Shown: piece after piece, positions 1-8,189 of the stretch
Layout: the number at the start of each line of letters is the position of its first letter
Numbering within the stretch: position 1 is the stretch's first letter
DNA from: Shimia sp047124445
GTDB lineage: Bacteria; Pseudomonadota; Alphaproteobacteria; Rhodobacterales; Rhodobacteraceae
Length of the DNA stretch: 64,000 nucleotides
Direction: 5' to 3'
Assembly (NCBI RefSeq): GCF_047124445.1
Contig: NZ_CP138921.1
Span: 2,542,001 to 2,606,000, forward strand
The notes under the pieces: generated by a model
What the model was told of the DNA's origin: nothing
Database searches by the model: none
The model's input: the letters and a program-made list of their open reading frames with translations, nothing else
Made by a program: the position numbers and the translations under genes

Positions 1-485
1 ATAGCTTTGACAATCTCAACCATCTGCTTTTGCGCAATCGAAAGATCGGAAATGCGGTCTTCGGGTGAAATGTCGAGGCCAATGTCGTCCAGATAGCCGC
101 GTACCATGGCGCGCATCGTGGTCCGATCCAGCACCCCGCGGCTCATGATTTCGCGCCCAAGGAAAATGTTTTCCTCAACCGTCATCTGCTCGGCGAGATT
201 GAGCTCTTGGTGGATCAGAACAATCCCCAGTGCTTCGGATTGACCGTTCCCGGGCAACTCTGTGTCCACGCCGTCCAACCGAATATGGCCAGACGTGGGC
301 TGCAAGAACCCGGAAAGAATTTTCATGAATGTCGACTTACCCGCGCCATTCTCTCCGATGAGCGCGTGCACCTCTCCGGCGCGGATGTCCATGCTGACGC
401 TGAACAGAACCGGGACCGAGCCAAATGACTTACTGATCCCGTCCGCCGACAAAATCGGCACACCTATAGACTGGCCATCCGGCAC
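1..485 (-). CDS. Sugar ABC transporter ATP-binding protein (5' part; runs off the left edge)
   Basis: Only the N-terminal ~161 residues are present. It is the ATPase of a monosaccharide importer of the RbsA/XylG/MglA type, energising uptake at the inner membrane. Visible motifs are the Walker A GENGAGKST (near residues 39-47) and, at the very edge, an LSIAQKQMVEIVKA stretch typical of the first signature region in this subfamily. I chose a GTG start at 485 because a GGAGGA ribosome site lies 6 bases upstream; no better ATG is in frame. The gene is divergent from a LacI-type regulator, and three operator-like palindromes lie in the gap, so repression by that regulator is likely. The sugar cannot be told from the sequence. 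Confidence 0.9.
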   Translation of the reverse strand, partial: MPDGQSIGVPILSADGISKSFGSVPVLFSVSMDIRAGEVHALIGENGAGKSTFMKILSGFLQPTSGHIRLDGVDTELPGNGQSEALGIVLIHQELNLAEQMTVEENIFLGREIMSRGVLDRTTMRAMVRGYLDDIGLDISPEDRISDLSIAQKQMVEIVKA

Positions 486-536
486 GTCGTCTCCTCCCTG
501 AATTTTCACCTCACTGCGGAGGCGCTGATTGATTTA

Positions 537-593
537 TGTAAACGTTTTCATCAGCCATGTAAACCTTTACATCAGGCGCTGTAAACCTTTTCA
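537..593. promoter_or_regulatory. Three tandem LacI-type operators
   Basis: Three near-identical 14-base palindromes lie between the ABC ATPase and the LacI gene: TGTAAACGTTTTCA (537-550), TGTAAACCTTTACA (558-571) and TGTAAACCTTTTCA (580-593). Their starts are 21 and 22 bases apart, so all lie on one face of the helix. The central site is a nearly perfect palindrome. The form resembles the GTAAACG-type operators of LacI-family repressors. Confidence 0.8.
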
Positions 594-673
594 CAATGCC
601 GCATTGCGGCTATAAGGCTCCTAACCGCCTTGTGCGTATAAACAAAAACACCAAACCAACAGGCGCGCCAAAC

Positions 674-1702
674 GTGTCATTGCCACCCAAGAAATCTGCC
701 ACAATTGAGGACGTCGCAAAGCTGGCCGGCGTCTCCATTGCCACGGTCAGTCGCGCGATTCGGAACCCGGAAAAGGTGGCGGAGAGCACGCGTAAGAAGG
801 TGACCAATGCCATCGCACGCACCGGCTATACCGCCAATGTAATGGCGCAGAACCTGCGCATGAAACGCTCCAAGATGGTGATGGTTTTGACACCCTCCAT
901 CGCCGACCCCAACTTTCCGGGCGTGCTGATTGGCCTGGAGAAAGAGGCACATGCACGCGGCTACGGCGTGTTGATTGGCAACACTGAGGGCGCGATTTCT
1001 CTGGAAGAGAACCACATGCGTTTCCTGGCCACGGGTGTCGCAGATGGGCTTGTTCTTCTGACCGGCCACTTGCCCGTGGCTGGCGCGCCGCAAGATCCGG
1101 TCACGCAATTGCCCCCACTTGTGGCGGTCGGCCGCCCGTTGGAAACCACCGAAACAGATTTTGTCGGGGTGGACGACGTGGCCGCCTCCAAAATGGCCAC
1201 GGAGTATCTGGTGTCTCTTGGCCATCGCCGCATCGTGTTTGTCGGCGGCGGCACCGGCGATGTGCTGTCCGATCTGCGTCACGAAGGCTATCGCAAAGGC
1301 CTGGCAGAATGCGCCGAAGAGCTGGCCGATTGGCGCATCGAGGGCGATGGCAGCAGCGAAGGTGGCCGTGCGGCTGTGGAGCGCCTATTCATCAAGGATA
1401 CGCTGCCGACGGCCTTTTTCTGTTTCAATGACAACACCGCCATTGGCGTGATCGCCGCCCTGCGCCTGCGTGGGTTTGATGTGCCGCGCGATTTTTCCGT
1501 GATTGGCTTTGACGACATTCCCTTTGCCAGCAACATCACCCCGGCTCTGACCACGATCCGCCAACCGCGCAACAAGATTGGCGAGCGCGCCATGGCGATC
1601 CTTTTGGATGGGTTGGAAGGGCAAAGCACCGAGAAGACGAGCGAACGACTGCATGGCGATCTTGTCGTCAGAGAGAGCTGCGGGCCTGCCGGACGCAAAT
1701 AG
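674..1702 (+). CDS. LacI-family transcriptional regulator
   Basis: A sugar-responsive DNA-binding repressor. The N-terminal helix-turn-helix and hinge read ATIEDVAKLAGVSIATVSRA, followed by a periplasmic-binding-protein-like effector domain. The open frame extends back to an ATG at 596, but that codon directly follows an operator and has no ribosome site. The GTG at 674 gives MSLPPKKSATIEDVAKL and 342 residues, the usual LacI size with the usual short lead-in, so I prefer it; its ribosome site is weak, so the start is not certain. It probably controls the divergent sugar ABC genes and itself through the triple operator. The effector is unknown. Confidence 0.88.
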   Translation: MSLPPKKSATIEDVAKLAGVSIATVSRAIRNPEKVAESTRKKVTNAIARTGYTANVMAQNLRMKRSKMVMVLTPSIADPNFPGVLIGLEKEAHARGYGVLIGNTEGAISLEENHMRFLATGVADGLVLLTGHLPVAGAPQDPVTQLPPLVAVGRPLETTETDFVGVDDVAASKMATEYLVSLGHRRIVFVGGGTGDVLSDLRHEGYRKGLAECAEELADWRIEGDGSSEGGRAAVERLFIKDTLPTAFFCFNDNTAIGVIAALRLRGFDVPRDFSVIGFDDIPFASNITPALTTIRQPRNKIGERAMAILLDGLEGQSTEKTSERLHGDLVVRESCGPAGRK

Positions 1703-1711
1703 AACGGCCCG

Positions 1712-3031
1712 TTACCGGTCCACCTTCAATCCGCTGGGCACCTCTTCCGGAATGCGGCTAGATTGGGCTTTGGCTTCCGCCCCTGTCAGGCTTTCGAGAA
1801 AGGCCACCAAGGCTGCAATCTCAGCATCGCTACGGGGCGGAATATGAATGTCGCGGTGCTTGGCATGCCGCGCCATTTCGATACGGTCCTGCTGGATGAC
1901 AAAATCGATGGGACTGAGCCAAGGCACATCGGGCAACGTCAGATCTTCGGCTTTCCACGTGGCACGCGCGCCCGGAGGATCGAGGTGATGCCGGATCATG
2001 CGCTCCAGCGTCGGATACGCGCCGTTGTGCCCGTAAGGCCCTGTGAGGGCGACGTTTCTCAGCATCGGCGTCCGGAAGCGATACGCATCCGCAAGGTCGT
2101 CTGTTTCCCCCATACGCCCAACATCCCGCGCATAAGGGTCAAACCTTCGGGTGCGGCCTGGCCCGAAGGCCGGCAGCCCCAGAGCATGAAACTGTTGATT
2201 AGAAAACAAATTTCCAGCGTGACAATGGCTACATCCCGCCTTGCCGAAAAACAATTCCATGCCTTGAACTTGCACGGCGGATAGAGCCTGATCATCCCCC
2301 GCCAAATAAGCATCAAACGGGCTGTCAAAGGACGTAAAGTCTTGCACCATGAAATGCGCTAAAGCATCGGTGATTTGGACAATCGTCACCTCTTCGCTCG
2401 CCTCAATCTCGTCAAATGCCGAGACAAATTTGGCACCATAGTCCGGCAGCGTCCTGACGCGTTTCGCGATGATCGGCCAAGCCGCGTCGATCCGATCCCG
2501 CGTGGCACCAACAACCTCGTTTTCGCCAACATTCCCGGCCATCTCAAACCCGGATGTCATAGGGAAAAGTGCCTGCGCCGCCAGAACTGACTTTAGCCCA
2601 TCGGGAAGCCACTCTTCGGCGGGCGTGTTGAAGCCATTTCCAAATATGGGGTCCACGCTGACCCGGCCATCATGCATCAACGTGTCGATGGTGATGGCAC
2701 CCAAATTCCATAGCGCGGGCGCATTGCGCGGAATGCGTTTCTGGACCTTGTTTGCCCCCATATCGGAGACCCGATCCGGCCCAAGTCCATGCCCGCCTTC
2801 CCCCAATCCGAGCGACAATCCATCAGAGGTTCCAAATCTCGGGTGATGGCAGGTTCCGCAGCTGATATTTCTGTTCCCGGACAGGATCTTGTCGTAAAAT
2901 AACAGGCGTCCCAGTTCCGCCTTTTCTGCATCCACCACCATGAAGTCACTGGCACTCAGTGGTGTTGGCAACGCAGGCAATTCGGCAAAAGTCGGGGCGG
3001 CAAACAGGATCACGGAGAGCGCATGCGACAC
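1712..3031 (-). CDS. Di-haem cytochrome c peroxidase / MauG-family protein
   Basis: A periplasmic two-haem c-type cytochrome of about 439 residues in the bacterial cytochrome c peroxidase/MauG superfamily. Haem motifs are CGTCH in the N-terminal domain and CSHCH in the C-terminal domain. The conserved stretch TPMLRNVALTGPYGHNGAYP near the C-terminus is typical of the family. A GTG start at 3031 gives a short signal peptide ending near ALSVILFAAPTFA. No good ribosome site is visible, and the start overlaps by nine bases the divergent Sel1 gene, so one of the two starts may be wrong. Reduction of peroxide is the family role; MauG-like protein oxidation is an alternative. It converges on the end of the LacI gene. 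Confidence 0.82.
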   Translation of the reverse strand: MSHALSVILFAAPTFAELPALPTPLSASDFMVVDAEKAELGRLLFYDKILSGNRNISCGTCHHPRFGTSDGLSLGLGEGGHGLGPDRVSDMGANKVQKRIPRNAPALWNLGAITIDTLMHDGRVSVDPIFGNGFNTPAEEWLPDGLKSVLAAQALFPMTSGFEMAGNVGENEVVGATRDRIDAAWPIIAKRVRTLPDYGAKFVSAFDEIEASEEVTIVQITDALAHFMVQDFTSFDSPFDAYLAGDDQALSAVQVQGMELFFGKAGCSHCHAGNLFSNQQFHALGLPAFGPGRTRRFDPYARDVGRMGETDDLADAYRFRTPMLRNVALTGPYGHNGAYPTLERMIRHHLDPPGARATWKAEDLTLPDVPWLSPIDFVIQQDRIEMARHAKHRDIHIPPRSDAEIAALVAFLESLTGAEAKAQSSRIPEEVPSGLKVDR

Positions 3032-3514
3032 CCTACAAAAAAGCTTCTTATGGCGGCCGCGTTGGTCGTGGGAACGACCCAATTTGGCCTCGCCGAAATT
3101 GAAGCCGCGCGCGATCTTATGGAGGCCGGGGATTTTGAAGCCGCGCGTGAAGCGATGTGGCCGGCGGCCCGTTCCGGCAATGCCGATGCTGAGGAACTGA
3201 TCGGCGTGATGTATGCGATGGGACTTGGCGTTGAGCGGGATGATCAGCGCGCGTTTGAATGGTATCTGCGCAGCGCAATGAAAGGTCACCCCGGCGCGCA
3301 ATCCGGAATTGGCTGGTACTATGAGGTCGGGCGCGGCATGCCCGCGCCGGATTTGGTCCGGGCATACATGTGGTACACGCTGTCGGCGATCGGCGGTGAT
3401 CCCGACGCGGCGATCAGCCTTGAAGAGGTTGTGAAGAAAATGACCAAGGAAGAGATTGATAAAGCGCATATTCTGGTCGAGGACTACCGCGTGTGGATGT
3501 ATCCGTTCCGGTAA
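3023..3514 (+). CDS. Sel1-repeat (SLR) periplasmic protein
   Basis: A 163-residue protein with a signal peptide (KKLLMAAALVVGTTQFGLA) and Sel1-like tetratricopeptide repeats, for example AEELIGVMYAMGLGVERDD and AQSGIGWYYEVGRG. Such proteins are scaffolds for protein-protein contacts; no enzymatic role is suggested. The ATG at 3023 has a GGAGAG ribosome site eight bases upstream. It overlaps divergently with the di-haem peroxidase gene. A hairpin follows the stop codon. Confidence 0.75.
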   Translation: MRHPTKKLLMAAALVVGTTQFGLAEIEAARDLMEAGDFEAAREAMWPAARSGNADAEELIGVMYAMGLGVERDDQRAFEWYLRSAMKGHPGAQSGIGWYYEVGRGMPAPDLVRAYMWYTLSAIGGDPDAAISLEEVVKKMTKEEIDKAHILVEDYRVWMYPFR

Positions 3515-3529
3515 CTGCCGGACAAAAGA

Positions 3530-3555
3530 CGGCGCGAGGGTCTGCCCCCGCGCCG
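3530..3555. terminator. Convergent-gene terminator hairpin
   Basis: An 11-pair stem with one A/C mismatch (CGGCGCGAGGG / CCCCCGCGCCG) and a TCTG loop lies between the convergent Sel1 and dctP-like genes. On the minus strand it is followed by GTCTTTTG, so it fits best as the end of the TRAP operon and may stop both transcripts. Confidence 0.6.
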
Positions 3556-3562
3556 ATTGTGC

Positions 3563-4621
3563 TTAGTTCAGGTCTGCGTCACGCGCGCCGTTCACGTCCG
3601 CTTCTGCTGCGGCAACAGCATCAGTCAGTGCAGAGAACACCTCATCGCCACGGGTCACGTTGGATTTGAACCAGTCATAAACTGGGGAAGCCGCCTGTTT
3701 GAACGCATCTTTCTCTGCTGGGGTTGGAACATACAGGTCCCCGCCACCGGCAACGAAGTCTTCATAGGCCTGGATCGACTTGCGCTTTGGCGATGCAAAG
3801 GTGGCCTGCTGCAGGGCGTAGAACCCGTCCACCACCACGCGGCGCATGTCTTCTGGCATGTCCATGAACGTCTGGTTCGACATCCACCACAGCGCGCCCA
3901 TGTAGGCGTGGCCATCCAAGGTCACATACTGCAGACCCGCATCTGGGAACTTCATGCCCATGATGTCGGTGATGCCGTTTTTGGAGCCTTCAACAACACC
4001 AGTCTGGAAGCTGGTGAACAGTTCAGGCCATGGGATTGGCGTGGGGGACGCGCCCAGCGCTTTCACAAGCTCCTGCGGCAGGTCAGCCACAACAGTCCGG
4101 ATCTTCAGACCTTCCATATCGGCAGGTGCCGCCACACGACGTTTGGTGTTGGCAAAATTGCGCCAGCCACCGGTGTTGCCGATGGTCATCAGGCGGATTG
4201 CGTCGCCGCTGTCCTCCAACGCCATCGCGCGCATTTTGCGGGTGAATTCGCCAGACAGCACATGTTCCGCAATGCGGTCGTCCGCCATCAGATATGGCAG
4301 ATCGAGAACTTGCACATAGGGGAACAGACCGGACGCGCCACCAGAGGTCGAGATGTAAACGTCAATGGACCCATCCGCCACGCCCTGAAGGCATTCGGCG
4401 CCGTTGGAGCACAGCTGTGTGCCGATAAATAGCTCCACTTCGATGGCGCCGTTAGAGGCCGCTTCGACATAGTTTTTGAAGACAACAAGGCCGTCATAGT
4501 CTTCATCATTTTCATTCGAGTTTGCTGTTGCGCGGATCGTGTAATCGGCCGCACTCGCTGTCAGCGCAGTGCCAGCCATCAAGGCCGACAGTGCCACCGT
4601 CTTTGCCAGTTTCATAAACAT
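3563..4621 (-). CDS. TRAP transporter substrate-binding protein (DctP family)
   Basis: The periplasmic solute receptor of a TRAP transporter, about 352 residues. A Sec signal peptide (MKLAKTVALSALMAGTALTASA) precedes the mature start ADYTIRATANSNENDED. The conserved DctP features include the LKIRTV stretch in the central part. The ATG at 4621 is chosen because GGAGGAAACACGC precedes it; the open frame extends seven codons further without a ribosome site. It is the last gene of the operon that starts with a sulfonate monooxygenase at 9343. Because the operon looks built for cleaving a C-S bond in a sugar sulfonate, the ligand may be sulfoquinovose or a derivative. That is inference; TRAP receptors more often bind carboxylates. 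Confidence 0.9.
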   Translation of the reverse strand: MFMKLAKTVALSALMAGTALTASAADYTIRATANSNENDEDYDGLVVFKNYVEAASNGAIEVELFIGTQLCSNGAECLQGVADGSIDVYISTSGGASGLFPYVQVLDLPYLMADDRIAEHVLSGEFTRKMRAMALEDSGDAIRLMTIGNTGGWRNFANTKRRVAAPADMEGLKIRTVVADLPQELVKALGASPTPIPWPELFTSFQTGVVEGSKNGITDIMGMKFPDAGLQYVTLDGHAYMGALWWMSNQTFMDMPEDMRRVVVDGFYALQQATFASPKRKSIQAYEDFVAGGGDLYVPTPAEKDAFKQAASPVYDWFKSNVTRGDEVFSALTDAVAAAEADVNGARDADLN

Positions 4622-4657
4622 GCGTGTTTCCTCCTGTTGCACGTCGTTATTTTGGTG

Positions 4658-6127
4658 TCAGTTCAAGAACCCCGTTAGCTTCGGAATGGTCAGAGAGATT
4701 TCGGGCACAAAGGTGATCAAGAAGATCACTGCGACCTCGACTGCCAAGAATGGTAGGATGGCTTTGGCAATGGTCGTCACCCGTTCGTGCGAGACAGAGG
4801 CGGCGACAAAAAGCACAAGCCCCATGGGGGGCGTGGCCAAGCCCACGGTCAGGTTCACGCACATGATGATGGCAAAGTGTACGGACTCGACCCCAAGCCC
4901 TTCAAAGACCGGCGCCAAAATGGGGCCAAGAATGATGATCGCGGGGCCCGCGTCCAGAAACATGCCCACCACGAAGAGCAGCAGGTTGATCAAGAACAGC
5001 AGGATCAGAGGGTTCTCCGACAAGGTCAGAATGAACTCGGCCAGAATTTCCGGCGCGTGGCTGAGGCTGACCACTGTTTTGAACGACATGGCCGCACCCA
5101 CCAACAACAGCACCACAGCGGAGGTGATCCCGGCACGGGTGAAAACCTCTGGCAAGTCTTTCAACTTCATGGTCCGTAGCACCAAGAATCCGACCAACAG
5201 CGCATAGGCAACCGCAACCGCTGCGGCCTCTGTTGGTGTGAACACACCCGCCAAAATGCCACCAAGGATCAGGATTGGCGTCTGCAGTGGCACCACCGCG
5301 CGTTTGCAGACCGTGCGAAACTCCGGGCTGACCATGCGGCGCAGCCCCAGCATCAACCCATGCGCCAGAAGCACCGCGCCCAGGAAGGTCAGCCACTTGG
5401 ACAGGGTTGTGTCAGCCGCCGGAGCAAATTGCGCCAGCAAAAGCCCGAGGTTCAGCCGCACCAAGACAAAGGATACCCAACTTTCCAGACCGCCGATCTC
5501 GACGTTCTCAAACGTGACACGGCGCGCCGCAGGCAGATCGTATTTGTCGGCCATGACACGGACCATCACCATCAGGCCAACGCCCACCAGAATGCCCGGG
5601 ACAATGCCTGCCAGGAACAACGCGGCGACGCTTTCGCCCATGACGTAGGCGTAGATGATCATGATGCCTGAAGGCGGAATGATCGGCCCAATAACAGAAC
5701 TCGCGGCGGTCACGGCGGCGGCAAATTTCCGGGTGTAGCCTTCACGCTCCATCGCCGGGATCAGCATGGAGCCAAGCGCAGAAGTGTCTGCGACCGCCGA
5801 ACCCGACAGCCCGGCAAACAGGATCGATGACAGGATATTTACCTGTGCAAGCCCGCCCCGCAAATGGCCCATCAAAGCTTGTGAGAACTCAACCAGACGC
5901 ACGGTGATCCCGCCCCGGTTCATCAACTCGCCCGCCAGCATAAAGAACGGGATAGCCATCAGGGGGAAGCTGTCCATGCCGTTATAGAGGTTCCGGTACA
6001 GCAACGTGATGTCGCGCTCTTGCCCGTTGAGCCAAAGCAACGCGCCGGGCGCAGCCAGAAGGCAGAAAAACACCGGCAGCCCCACCAAAAGAAGGAACAG
6101 AAACAGCGGAAGGAACCAGATCAGCAT
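4658..6127 (-). CDS. TRAP transporter large permease (DctM family)
   Basis: The large integral-membrane subunit of the TRAP importer, driving solute uptake with an ion gradient. It is very hydrophobic, with typical DctM stretches such as IPFFMLAGELMNRGGI, GLSGSAVADTSALGSML and GPIIPPSGIMIIYA. At 489 residues it is longer than the usual ~425-430. The extra length appears to be an insertion around residues 195-270 containing two further hydrophobic segments. Its ATG shares one base with the stop codon of the small permease gene (TAATG), indicating translational coupling. Confidence 0.93.
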   Translation of the reverse strand: MLIWFLPLFLFLLLVGLPVFFCLLAAPGALLWLNGQERDITLLYRNLYNGMDSFPLMAIPFFMLAGELMNRGGITVRLVEFSQALMGHLRGGLAQVNILSSILFAGLSGSAVADTSALGSMLIPAMEREGYTRKFAAAVTAASSVIGPIIPPSGIMIIYAYVMGESVAALFLAGIVPGILVGVGLMVMVRVMADKYDLPAARRVTFENVEIGGLESWVSFVLVRLNLGLLLAQFAPAADTTLSKWLTFLGAVLLAHGLMLGLRRMVSPEFRTVCKRAVVPLQTPILILGGILAGVFTPTEAAAVAVAYALLVGFLVLRTMKLKDLPEVFTRAGITSAVVLLLVGAAMSFKTVVSLSHAPEILAEFILTLSENPLILLFLINLLLFVVGMFLDAGPAIIILGPILAPVFEGLGVESVHFAIIMCVNLTVGLATPPMGLVLFVAASVSHERVTTIAKAILPFLAVEVAVIFLITFVPEISLTIPKLTGFLN

Positions 6128-6717
6128 TATTCAGACCCTCCGATGGTCAGGCCTGACCGCGCTGGCAGGCGGTCCCCCATGCCCAGAAGCCGGACAAAGC
6201 GCTCCAGCAACAGCTCGATGTTCACCAGGATCAACAACACGATGCCCACCAGAAGGGACAGCATCATCCAACTGCGCGGGATCCGGTACCACTCATCAAA
6301 CGTCAGAGAGGTCGGCAGATACAGAGACGCGGTGGCGAAACGCCCCCCAAGCCCGGTGACCTCCTTGTAGCCGATCTGCACCCCGACGATCAGCACGGTC
6401 AGGCTGATCAACAGCAAGACAAACTGCAAAAGATGCATCGCTTTGCCCTTGATCACCGCATCAATGAAGTCGATCGCAACAAAGCCGCCATTGCGGAACG
6501 CTGTGGGCGCCATCAGGCCTGTCATCCACAACATGAAGAAGCGTGCGGCCTCGTCAGGCCAGGGCAATGCACTGCCCAACACGTAGCGAAAGAAGACTTG
6601 GATCAGGATCGCCGCGACCATCACGCCAATGGCGAAAACGCCCAGCCAACGCCCGACTGCCAACAGTCCGGAGTTCAGTGGACGCAACAGATTCAAGACA
6701 GCAAAGACTGCCTTCAT
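6127..6717 (-). CDS. TRAP transporter small permease (DctQ family)
   Basis: The four-helix small membrane subunit that pairs with DctM; 196 residues with hydrophobic segments near 23-45, 60-75, 95-115 and 145-165. The conserved region VFFRYVLGSALPWPDEAARF is diagnostic of DctQ. It lies between the flavin reductase gene (57-base gap) and dctM (one-base overlap), in one operon with the sulfonate monooxygenase genes. Confidence 0.92.
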   Translation of the reverse strand: MKAVFAVLNLLRPLNSGLLAVGRWLGVFAIGVMVAAILIQVFFRYVLGSALPWPDEAARFFMLWMTGLMAPTAFRNGGFVAIDFIDAVIKGKAMHLLQFVLLLISLTVLIVGVQIGYKEVTGLGGRFATASLYLPTSLTFDEWYRIPRSWMMLSLLVGIVLLILVNIELLLERFVRLLGMGDRLPARSGLTIGGSE

Positions 6718-6774
6718 CGTGTTCTTCTCCTCCCGTTTTGCATTCTGTCCTCTTCAGAATGCAGGCCGCCGATC

Positions 6775-7302
6775 TTATTGTTTTACGGCGGCAATCTGGC
6801 CCATTTGGCCCTTGTAGAAAGTCAGTGCATCTCCGTCTTCGCGCATGGTCGCGCGGTCAACATGTCCAAGAACAATCGCGTGATCACCGCCTTCGTAGAT
6901 CGCGGACCGGGTGCATTCGAACCGTGCGAGGCAATTGTCCAGAACAGGCACGCCCCAGTCATTCACCTGGTGCGCCACATCCGCCAAGCCAAAGGCATCT
7001 TTGGCAACCGTCCAGCAGAGGTCATCCTGTTCGGCCGACAGCACGTGGATCGCATAGTGGGTTGCGCGCTCAAAATGCGGAAACCGGCGCGAGTTCTTGT
7101 CAGGGGACCACAGCACCAGAGGCGGGGTCAACGACACCGAAGAAAAACTGTTGGCGGTGATGGCCACTGGACCGTTTTCCGATGCGGCCGTGACAATGGT
7201 CACCCCGGTGGCAAACCGTCCAAACGCGTCCCGCAGCAATCGTGTGTTGTTCGGGTCGGGCACAAAGCTGAGCTTTCCCCCGACAGTGTGAGCAGACATC
7301 AT
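6775..7302 (-). CDS. Flavin reductase (DIM6/NTAB family), SmoA-like partner of the monooxygenase
   Basis: An NAD(P)H-dependent FMN reductase of 175 residues that would supply FMNH2 to the two-component monooxygenase encoded upstream. The family signature is visible in RDAFGRFATGVTIVTAA and AITANSFSSVSLTPPLVLWS. AAGGAGGT precedes two adjacent ATG codons at 7302 and 7299; either could be used. The start overlaps the stop of the aldo/keto reductase gene by four bases (ATGA). The order monooxygenase, aldo/keto reductase, flavin reductase matches that reported for smoC-smoB-smoA of Agrobacterium. Confidence 0.88.
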   Translation of the reverse strand: MMSAHTVGGKLSFVPDPNNTRLLRDAFGRFATGVTIVTAASENGPVAITANSFSSVSLTPPLVLWSPDKNSRRFPHFERATHYAIHVLSAEQDDLCWTVAKDAFGLADVAHQVNDWGVPVLDNCLARFECTRSAIYEGGDHAIVLGHVDRATMREDGDALTFYKGQMGQIAAVKQ

Positions 7303-8189
7303 GGGACCTCCTTGCCGAGCGCGGCTTCGTAGAGAGAGAACCAGGTTTCGCGGTCCAGCATGACCTTCTCGGCGTCCGAAATCATCTTGATACGATCAAG
7401 GTTGTTGGTGCCCAGAACCGGCAGGATACGGGCCGGATGGCGCAACAGGAACGCCACGGCCACAGCCGCGCGATCCACGCCCTGCTCTGCCGCAATTCGG
7501 TCCAAACGGTCCGCCACATCCCCTGTTCCGGTCATCAAGCTGCCGCCACCGAGCGGCGACCATGCCATAACAGGCTGATCATGTTGCTGATGAAAGGCCA
7601 AATCCCCATTTGTGAACGGAGACAGTTCCGCCAGTGAGATCTCAATTTGGTTAGTGGCCAGCGGCGTCTTCATCGCCGACTGCAAGAGCTGCCAATCCCA
7701 GGGGCGGAAGTTGGAGACGCCGACAGCGCGCACCTTGCCTGACGCCACCAGCTCATCCAGCACCGCCCCGGTTTCGTTGTGGTCCATCAACGGATCGGGG
7801 CGGTGGATCAACAGAAGATCCACATGATCAACACCCATCTCACTCAATGACCGGTTCACCGAGGCTTCGATGTGGGCGCGCGACGTGTCGTAGTATTTGA
7901 CCGGCTTGTCGGCATAAATCCCGATAGGTGCGACGATATCGCACTTTGTCACAATCTCGATCTGATTGCGCAACGCCGGGTTGGCTTTTAGCGCCCCGCC
8001 CAGCACGGCCTCGGCACCGTAGTCGCCATAGATGTCCGCCTGATCAATGGTCGTGATCCCTTGATCCAGACAGGCTTGGATTTTTGCCTCTACGTATTCG
8101 GGTGACGTGTCCGCATCATCGCCCACACGCCACGTGCCATATACCAGACGGCTGAAAGTCATCCCGTTTGCGATCTCCACACGGTTCAT
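7299..8189 (-). CDS. Aldo/keto reductase (YdhF type), SmoB-like
   Basis: A 296-residue NAD(P)H-dependent reductase with the (beta/alpha)8 fold. Catalytic tetrad positions are recognisable: Asp and Tyr in QADIYGDYG, Lys in EIVTKCD and His in LLLIHRPDP. The C-terminal LPVLGTNNLDRI region binds the cofactor phosphate. It is most like the E. coli YdhF subgroup. In the SMO pathway the equivalent enzyme, SmoB, reduces 6-oxo-glucose, the product of sulfoquinovose cleavage, to glucose. Here that role is inferred from its position between a sulfonate monooxygenase and a flavin reductase, with start/stop overlaps on both sides. Confidence 0.88.
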   Translation of the reverse strand: MNRVEIANGMTFSRLVYGTWRVGDDADTSPEYVEAKIQACLDQGITTIDQADIYGDYGAEAVLGGALKANPALRNQIEIVTKCDIVAPIGIYADKPVKYYDTSRAHIEASVNRSLSEMGVDHVDLLLIHRPDPLMDHNETGAVLDELVASGKVRAVGVSNFRPWDWQLLQSAMKTPLATNQIEISLAELSPFTNGDLAFHQQHDQPVMAWSPLGGGSLMTGTGDVADRLDRIAAEQGVDRAAVAVAFLLRHPARILPVLGTNNLDRIKMISDAEKVMLDRETWFSLYEAALGKEVP

